Both the position numbers and the translations under genes were made by a program. The notes below the pieces were generated by a model. That model was not told the origin of the DNA. It ran no database searches and saw only the letters and a program-made list of their open reading frames with translations. A stretch of 45,435 nt of DNA from contig DASXYG010000091.1 of NCBI GenBank assembly GCA_036502625.1, positions 1-45,435 of the forward strand, given 5' to 3'. This DNA is from DASXYG01 sp036502625 (GTDB lineage: Bacteria > Actinomycetota > Actinomycetes > Streptosporangiales > Streptosporangiaceae). Shown here one piece after another: positions 39,857 through 45,435 of this stretch (position 1 is the stretch's first letter; each line of letters begins with the position of its first letter).

Positions 39857-41298
39857 CCGGGCGCCTCCATGGGGTGCTGCGCGGCCGCGGCGCGGCCCCT
39901 GACCAGGGTGATGCCGAGCGCGGCCGCCAGCAGCGTGGCCACGCCGCCCAGCACGAACGACGTGATGTACGCGCCCAATGTGGGCAGCCCGTTCGGACTG
40001 GTCATTCCGGTGAACAGGACGCCGACGACGTCGCTGCCCAGGGAGTTGCCCACGGCGTACATCACGATCGTCAGGCCCAGCGCGATGCCCGACTCCGACG
40101 CGGGCACCACCCGCACCACGATGATCTGCGTGACCGCCAGCGCGATGGCCGTGCCCGCGGAGTACACGCCCTGCGCGGAGAACATCAGCGGCGCGGAGCC
40201 GTGCAGGGCGGCGAACCCGGCGAACGCCACCGCGTTCAGCAGCAGCCCGAGCACGACGACGTACACGAGGCTGCGGCGCGGCGCGAACGCGCGGATCACC
40301 ACGACGCCGACCACCGCGCCCACCGCCTGCGGCACGGCCAGCCACGCGGTGGTGAGGATGCCGAAGCCGAACCCGTATCCCGCGACGGCCGGCGGTGTCT
40401 GCGCGAACCTGGTCACCGCGGACAGCGACCCGTACACGCCGAACGCGACGAGGAACGTCATGGCGTACGGGACGCGTACGGACGGGCGCAGCAGGTCGGC
40501 GACGCGGATCAGCGGGAACGTGGCGCGCGACGCCTGCGCGAGCCACACCCCCGTCAGCGCCAGGCCGCCGATGAGCAGGGCCAGCACCGACGGCGACGCC
40601 CAGCCCCACACGGGGCCCTGGCTCAGCCCGAGCAGCAGCGCCACGAGCGCGGCCGACAGCAGCACGGCGCCGGTGACGTCCAGGCCGCCGCGTGCGCGCG
40701 CCGGGGAGTCGCGGACGAACGCGACCGTGGTGGCGATGCCGAGCACGGTGATCGCCGTGCCGATGTAGAAGAACCAGTGCCATGCCGCCGGGTGCACGCC
40801 GACCAGGGCGCCCAGCAGGATGCCGCCCGCGATGCCGACGCCGGTGCCGGAGTGGATAGCGCCGATCGTGAGGCCCGCGCGGCGCGGCGGCATCGTGTCG
40901 CTGGCGATCGCCTCGGGCAGCGCCAGCATCGGGAGCTGCGCGCCCATCAGGACCCGGCCGATGATCAGTACGGCGTAGTCATTCGTGACTGAGCAGATCA
41001 GGCAGCCGACCAGGACCAGGATCAGCGAGACGAGGATCATGCGGCGCTTGCCGTACAGGTCCGCCAGCCGGCTGATCACCGCGAGCGCCACGGCCCCGGC
41101 CAGCAGCGAGGACGTGACCAGCCAGGACGCCGCGCCGATGGTGATGTGCAACTGCTTGCCCATGATGGGCAGCAGGGGGACGACGCCCGCTTGGAGGAGC
41201 TGGAGGGTGAACCCGAGGTACGTCAGCGTCGCGACGGCGGCCGGGCCGTTGAGGTCCGGTGCGGGGGACGGTGTGGAACGCGGAGCCTGCTCGGTCAT
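39853..41298 (-). CDS. MFS transporter, DHA2-like (about 14 TM)
   Basis: 481 residues with about 14 hydrophobic segments. SRLADLYGKRRMILVSLILV is MFS motif A, GRVLMGAQLPMLALPEAIAS and IHSGTGVGIAGGILLGALVG are DHA2 helices 4-5. It is an inner-membrane proton-driven transporter, in this family most often drug or aromatic-compound efflux, less often uptake. ATG 41298 gives a normal short N-terminal tail. It is the first gene of a two-gene operon with the decarboxylase-like protein and is divergent from a methyltransferase gene, 165 bp apart. Confidence 0.88.
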   Translation of the reverse strand: MTEQAPRSTPSPAPDLNGPAAVATLTYLGFTLQLLQAGVVPLLPIMGKQLHITIGAASWLVTSSLLAGAVALAVISRLADLYGKRRMILVSLILVLVGCLICSVTNDYAVLIIGRVLMGAQLPMLALPEAIASDTMPPRRAGLTIGAIHSGTGVGIAGGILLGALVGVHPAAWHWFFYIGTAITVLGIATTVAFVRDSPARARGGLDVTGAVLLSAALVALLLGLSQGPVWGWASPSVLALLIGGLALTGVWLAQASRATFPLIRVADLLRPSVRVPYAMTFLVAFGVYGSLSAVTRFAQTPPAVAGYGFGFGILTTAWLAVPQAVGAVVGVVVIRAFAPRRSLVYVVVLGLLLNAVAFAGFAALHGSAPLMFSAQGVYSAGTAIALAVTQIIVVRVVPASESGIALGLTIVMYAVGNSLGSDVVGVLFTGMTSPNGLPTLGAYITSFVLGGVATLLAAALGITLVRGRAAAAQHPMEAPG

Positions 41299-41463
41299 CG
41301 CGGCCACCCCTCGGCCGGTGGGGTTTTGCGTCAACGTATACGCGCGTTCGGGGCGCTTCAATACGTGCGGGGGCGGCCGGAACCGGCTCCGGGGGTGTCG
41401 CACGCGGCCGACCTGGCCGATGCTTGCCGGGCCGGGTGCGGCCAGGCCGAGAGCGGGAGCGCG

Positions 41464-42195
41464 ATGACGGAGTTCGACTTCGAGGGCGTCTTCGACGGCG
41501 ACTACCTCGACCTGTTCGGCGCCGCGCTGGACGAGCGGGCCGACGCCGAGGCCGACCTCGTGTGGCGGCTGCTGGAGCTGGCGCCCGGCATGGAGGTGCT
41601 CGACCTGGCGTGCGGGCACGGGCGGCTCGCGAACCGGCTGGCCGCGCGGGGGTGCCGCGTCACCGGGGTGGACCGTACGGCGGTGTTCCTGCGCCGGGCC
41701 CGGGCGGACGCGGGCGGGGCTCAGGCGGCGTACGTACGGGGCGACATGCGCGCGCTGCCGTTCGCGGACGGGGGTTTCGACCGGGTGATCAACTGGTTCA
41801 CCGCGTTCGGGTACTTCGACGACGCGGGGAACCGCCGGGTGCTGGCGGAGGCGGCGCGGGTGCTGCGCCCGGGCGGCCGGCTGGGCATCGAGGTGAACGA
41901 CCGCGACTGGGTGATGCGCAATTTCGAGCCGTCGTCCGTCATGGATTTCGGGGACGCGCTGGTGGTGGACCGGCGGCACATGGAGCCGCTGTCCGGCCGG
42001 ATGATCACGGAGCGGACGGTCGTACGCGGGGGGCGGGTGCGGAGGGTGCCGTACTTCATCCGGATGTTCACGTTCACGGAGCTGCGCGCGTGGCTGGAGG
42101 GGGCGGGGTTCGGGGAGGTCGCGGGGTACGACGAGACGGGGGCGCCGCTGGCGGGGGGCGGGCACCGGATGGTCACGGTGGGGGTGCGGGGGTGA
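41464..42195 (+). CDS. Class I SAM-dependent methyltransferase
   Basis: 243 residues. Motif I is VLDLACGHGRLANRLAARGC (about residues 39-58), followed by acidic VTGVDRTAVF, GDMRALPFADGGFDRVINWF (motif II/III) and AEAARVLRPGGRLGIEVND. The substrate-recognising C-terminal part (FIRMFTFTELRAWLEGAGF) matches small-molecule methyltransferases of the UbiE/Methyltransf_25 type. ATG 41464 is preceded by GAGAGCGGGAG. It is divergent from the MFS/decarboxylase-like pair, so both could belong to the same aromatic-modifying locus, but no shared operator is obvious. Confidence 0.9.
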   Translation: MTEFDFEGVFDGDYLDLFGAALDERADAEADLVWRLLELAPGMEVLDLACGHGRLANRLAARGCRVTGVDRTAVFLRRARADAGGAQAAYVRGDMRALPFADGGFDRVINWFTAFGYFDDAGNRRVLAEAARVLRPGGRLGIEVNDRDWVMRNFEPSSVMDFGDALVVDRRHMEPLSGRMITERTVVRGGRVRRVPYFIRMFTFTELRAWLEGAGFGEVAGYDETGAPLAGGGHRMVTVGVRG

Positions 42196-42241
42196 GGGTG
42201 TGCGGCCCTGACGGGGTCGGCCCGATCTATCAACCCGCTGG

Positions 42242-42535
42242 TCAGTCGATGCCTTCGACGATGCGGAAGTCGCGCTCGACGCCGTCGGAGAGGGCGGCCA
42301 GCGCCTCCTGGTAGGCCGCGCTCTCGTGCGCCGCGACGGCCTGCTCGAAGCTGTCGAACTCGACTAGGACGGTGCGCTCGGCGATTCCGGCGTCATGCGC
42401 CACGACCCGACCGCCGCGGACGAGGGTCCGGCCGCCCCCGGCCTTGACGGCCGGACCGGCCAGCCTGTTGTAGGCAGCCAGCTTCTCCTGGTCAGAAATG
42501 ACGCGGTAGGTGCTGACCCAGTAGCCCTTGGGCAT
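42242..42535 (-). CDS. DUF1330 family protein
   Basis: 97 residues. It opens PKGYWVSTYRVISDQEKLAA, has AERTVLVEFDSFEQAVAAHE and ends SDGVERDFRIVEGID, the DUF1330 ferredoxin-like fold (dimeric alpha-beta barrel relatives). The reaction is unknown in the family. GGAGG-like GGAGGTTCC lies before the ATG. It lies 108 bp downstream of a MarR gene on the same strand and is probably controlled by it. Confidence 0.88.
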   Translation of the reverse strand: MPKGYWVSTYRVISDQEKLAAYNRLAGPAVKAGGGRTLVRGGRVVAHDAGIAERTVLVEFDSFEQAVAAHESAAYQEALAALSDGVERDFRIVEGID

Positions 42536-42643
42536 GGAACCTCCAGTGTTGGGATGAGTGCATCTGCTCGGATGGCCGTTGTGGACGACGCGGGAAGTCT
42601 GCGGCGTCGACACCGGTTTCCGCGACGGCACGCCGCGCCCTGG

Positions 42644-43102
42644 TCACCGGTCCGACTCCTCTCGGCCGTGGCTTTCGAGCTCTGCCAGATGCAGCAGCGC
42701 CGGAAGGGCCGCTGCCAAGGCCTCGGCTTCGTCGTCGGTGAGCTCGTCGATCAACCGTGCGTACGCGTCGACGCCCGCCTGGCGCCGCGCCCGAACGTAC
42801 GACGCGCCGGCCTCGGTCAGGCACACCAGCGTGACCCGCTTGTCGGACGGATCGCCCTTCCGCTCGACCAGCCCGGACTCCTCCATCACCCGAACCAGGA
42901 CGGTCATCGCGGGCTGGGTGACACCCTCACTCACGGCCAGATCGGTGATTCGTCGTGGGCCGGTCCCATCGAGGGTGGCCAGGGTGGCGGCGGACGTGAG
43001 GCTCAGGTCGCGTGGAAGACGCCTCGCGGCCCTGGTAGCCAGTCCGTAGAGGGCCGACCCGACGGCAGCGGAATCGCGACGGGTTCCGTCTTGAAGGCTC
43101 AC
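42644..43102 (-). CDS. MarR-family transcriptional regulator (second)
   Basis: 152 residues from GTG 43102. The winged HTH: SLTSAATLATLDGTGPRRIT, DLAVSEGVTQPAMTVLVRVM, EESGLVERKGDPSDKRVTLV (wing) and CLTEAGASYV are complete MarR motifs. The N- and C-terminal helices form the dimer interface. It lies 108 bp upstream of the DUF1330 gene. An AAGCAT/ATGCTT dyad (43108-43134) sits 6 bp upstream of the start, giving a plausible autoregulatory site. Confidence 0.92.
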   Translation of the reverse strand: MSLQDGTRRDSAAVGSALYGLATRAARRLPRDLSLTSAATLATLDGTGPRRITDLAVSEGVTQPAMTVLVRVMEESGLVERKGDPSDKRVTLVCLTEAGASYVRARRQAGVDAYARLIDELTDDEAEALAAALPALLHLAELESHGREESDR

Positions 43103-43107
43103 GCTTG

Positions 43108-43134
43108 AAGCATAGCGCCTTTATATGAATGCTT
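43108..43134. promoter_or_regulatory. Candidate MarR operator
   Basis: AAGCAT (43108-43113) and ATGCTT (43129-43134) are 6-bp inverted arms with 15 bp between them in an AT-rich stretch directly upstream of the MarR GTG. Confidence 0.4.
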
Positions 43135-43241
43135 TATGCATCTTGTGGCCTGGATCGTCTGGGCTCCATCGCCTGTGGACGGCTTCCGGCAACGAGATTT
43201 GCCGTCGTGCGAACGGCACGTCCACCGCTGGGGCTGTCGTG

Positions 43242-43652
43242 CTAGAGGCGTACCCAGGGGCTGCGGTGGCGGCCTGGGGGGCGGTGGCCCTCTTCGGCGG
43301 CGGCCGCGCCTGGGATGCGGCGGGGGAGGTCGGCCGTGGCGGCGGTGTGGGTCGTGACGTTCGGATGCCAGTGCCGACGTGATCGGTCGAGCTCGCGTGC
43401 GACGTCGATGTCGCCGTCGAGGAGGCGGCGGAGCGCGTCGGCGTCCTCGGTGCCCACCCGGTAGCGGTCGAGCGCCGGTTCCAGCCCGTGGGAACGGCCG
43501 AGCACGGCCTCGATGCCCACGAGCCCGCCGTCGACGTCGACATCGAGGAGCGTGGTCGCGTCGAGACGGACGCTGTGATCGACGGGTCGGACGGTGAATC
43601 GCGCGTATACGACATTCGATTGCGCGTCAAACGAGACCTGCACGGCGGCCAC
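43242..43652 (-). CDS. DUF2283 domain protein
   Basis: 136 residues from GTG 43652. The first 60 residues match DUF2283: VSFDAQSNVVYARFTVRPVD, then VRLDATTLLDVDVDGGLVGI and EAVLG, a small beta-rich domain of unknown function common in bacteria. The C-terminal half (about 75-136) is charged and low-complexity and may be loosely folded. A start at the internal GTG (VQVSFD) is possible. It is upstream of the repeat array at the end of the window; no partner gene is evident. Confidence 0.8.
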   Translation of the reverse strand: MAAVQVSFDAQSNVVYARFTVRPVDHSVRLDATTLLDVDVDGGLVGIEAVLGRSHGLEPALDRYRVGTEDADALRRLLDGDIDVARELDRSRRHWHPNVTTHTAATADLPRRIPGAAAAEEGHRPPGRHRSPWVRL

Positions 43653-43739
43653 CCTACGCCAGATCCACCCGGCTTTCCGGGCGCAGCGTCACAATGCCAC
43701 AGCGAACCGTATTCGTCCACACGATCGCCCGAACCGGCC

Positions 43740-45090
43740 AACCCCCGAAACCCTTACGCGGTCGGGGGTTCGGGCGCTCGGGTTGAGGGTGGCGGCGGGG
43801 GGGGGGCTCGGGTGCTGGGGTGTTCACCCTGTGGCTGTGGCTGTGGCTCTGGCCTTGGGGTGGGGCGGGTGCGGCCCCGTGGCGCGGGTCCGGGGGACGG
43901 GGGTCGGGGGCGCGTGGCCCCGAGGCGCGGGGCCCGGGGGAAAGGCCGCGCTGCGCGGCTCCGGGGGACGGGGTTCGGGGGCGCGTGGCCCGGGGACAAG
44001 GCCGCGCTGCGCGCGACTGTGTTTCCGCGGCCTTGGTTGAGCGTTCTTGGGGTTGGGCCGCGGGGCTGCCGCTCTTGCCTGGCGCGGTTGGGTGTGGCTT
44101 TCGCGGAGCCTGTCCCGCCGGGGCCGGGCTGGATAAGGGCGGTAGCCTCGCGGCCTCGCTGAGAACTTGTGGCAGTGGGGGCGCCGGGGGGTCTGTCGCG
44201 CGTAGCGCGGCCTTTGGCGTGTGCGTTGGGGTCAGAGCCTCCGCTCCTGGCGGGGCGCGCTTCCGGGCGTGGTGCCTGGGGCGGCGGGCTCCGGGCAGGG
44301 GTGTGGCCTCCGTGGCGTGGGTGCGGGGTGGGATTCGGGCAGCGCGCGGCCCGGGAGTAAGGCCGCGCTGCGCGCGACTGTGTTTTCGCGGCCTTGGTTG
44401 GGCGTGTTCGTGGTTGGGCCGCGAGGCTGACGCTCTTGCCTGGTCTGATTGGGTGTGGCCTTCGCAGAGCCCGTCCGGCCGGAGCCGGGTTGGACAAGGG
44501 CGCAGCCTCGCGGGCTCGCTGAGAACTCGTGGCACTGAGGGCGCGGGGGGTCTGTCGCGCGTAGCGCGGCCTTTGGCGTGTGGAGCTGGGCCAGGCCCCG
44601 GGGCTGTCGCTGCCCGGGAGCTCTGGTCGCGAGTGGGGTTCGCGGGCCGGGGGTGGGTGTGGGGCCCGGGGGAGTAAGGCCGCGCTGCGCGCGACTGTGT
44701 TTCCGCGGCCTTGGTTGGGCGTTCTCGGGGTTGGGCCGCGGGGCTGCCGCTCTTGCCTGGCCCGGTTGGGTGAGGCTCTCGCGGAGCCCTGTCCGGCCGG
44801 AGCCGGGCTGGATGAGGGCGGCAGCCTCGCGGGCCCGCTGAGGACTCGTGGCAGTGAGGGCGCGGGAAGTCAGTCGCGCGTAGCGCGGCCTTTGGCGTTC
44901 GGGGCCGGGCCAGGACCCGGGGCGCCCGCTGTCCGGGAGCTCTGCTCCAGGGCGGGGTGCTTTCGTGGAGTTGGGTCACCCGGAGCCGCGCTGGATATGG
45001 GCGGTAGCCTCGCGGCCCCGCTGAGAACTTGTGGCAGTGAGGGCGCGGGGGGTCTGTCGCGCGTAGCGCGGCCTTTGGCGTGCGGGGCCG
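43740..45090. repeat. Array of paired opposing two-hairpin cores
   Basis: Forward cores start at about 44000, 44361 and 44678 (AGGCCGCGCTGCGCGCGACT) and reverse cores lie at about 44195, 44554, 44873 and 45056 (TCTGTCGCGCGTAGCGCGGC). Each forward core is followed 193-195 bp later by a reverse core, so the unit is itself a long imperfect inverted repeat; a fourth reverse core is unpaired. Interiors share TCGCGGAGCC, CTGGAT-AGGGCGG-AGCCTCGCGG and CGCTGAGAACT. The partner gene on the right lies outside the window. 45091-45435 is G-rich low-complexity sequence without a recognisable gene. Confidence 0.85.
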
Positions 45091-45435
45091 GGCCGGGACC
45101 CAGGCTGCCGCTCGCCGCGAGGACGCTCGCGAGCGGGGTTCGCGGGGGGCGGGGAGGTGAGCCCGGAGGGCGGGGTGCGGCCTCGTGGCGCCAGTCCGGG
45201 AGGGGTGGGGGGCGGCCGAAGGGCAAGGCCGCGGGGCGCGTGGGAGGCGGACGCCGGGGTTCGCCTGGTGGGTGACCAGGGCGGCCAGGGTGGTGTGCGT
45301 AGGGGAGGGCGTACGAGTGGGTGGGCGTGCGGGCGGGCCGCGGGAGGGAGGGCGGGCGTACGGCTGGGAGGGGGGCGGGCGTGCGGCGGGTGTGGGGGTT
45401 ATGGGTGGGCGAGGGGGGAGGGGGTGGTGAACGGG

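Noticed and set aside
43740..45435. Genes in the right-hand end of the window
   Set aside because: All frames are long and open but follow the repeat period or G-rich runs; no start signal, domain or codon pattern of a real gene was found.
1..45435. rRNA, tRNA, integrase, attachment site or insertion sequence
   Set aside because: None of the conserved features (tRNA arms with CCA, transposase DDE region, target duplications) was found on reading either strand.

Overview
The window looks like chromosomal DNA of a very GC-rich actinomycete. G/C third codon positions, GTG/TTG starts, an XRE(DUF5753)-DUF397 module, an F420-type LLM oxidoreductase and dense TetR/MarR regulators suggest Streptosporangiales or a relative such as the Actinomadura group. 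This is an inference; no rRNA or tRNA is present to anchor it. I see about 42 protein genes, no insertion sequence, integrase, CRISPR array or biosynthetic megasynthase.

Layout. 0.2-3.7 kb: XRE regulator, small unknown gene, divergent MBL hydrolase/TetR pair. 3.7-4.8 kb: tandem repeats. 4.8-7.6 kb: LLM oxidoreductase and SDR, divergent from a LysR regulator. 7.6-9.3 kb: repeats. 9.3-12.7 kb: VOC protein, MDR oxidoreductase, XRE-DUF397-DUF397 operon, small unknown. 12.7-19.1 kb: TetR, FAD monooxygenase, TetR, hydrolase, SET-like efflux protein, secreted hydrolase. 19.1-21.2 kb: repeats. 21.2-22.6 kb: secreted small protein, RibD-like reductase, possible gene remnant. 22.6-24.1 kb: repeats. 24.2-33.5 kb: nine-gene sugar operon (lacI-type, deoC, two aldehyde dehydrogenase-family genes, rbsK, rbsD, rbsA, rbsC, rbsB). 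33.5-35.1 kb: repeats. 35.2-43.7 kb: several regulator/enzyme pairs (MarR/VOC, cupin/TetR, DedA, dihydroxyphthalate decarboxylase-like/MFS, methyltransferase, DUF1330/MarR, DUF2283). 43.7-45.4 kb: repeats.

How the genes work together. The sugar operon is the one clear pathway: ABC uptake of a pentose, anomer conversion by RbsD, phosphorylation by a PfkB kinase, retro-aldol cleavage of deoxyribose-5-phosphate by DeoC and acetaldehyde oxidation. Combining rbs transport genes with deoC and an aldehyde dehydrogenase fits deoxyribose better than ribose. Most other loci are one regulator next to one or two small-molecule enzymes or pumps, often with a visible palindromic operator.

The most unusual content is non-coding. 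A repeat family with about 45 cores (counted by eye) is built from two short GC hairpins with variable TNC triloops. It fills almost every convergent (3'-to-3') gene junction longer than about 150 bp and is absent from the divergent promoters and operons, apart from one large block before the lacI-type gene. Separately, the hexamer CGTACG occurs about 95-100 times, roughly seven times the composition-based expectation, almost all outside the repeat arrays.
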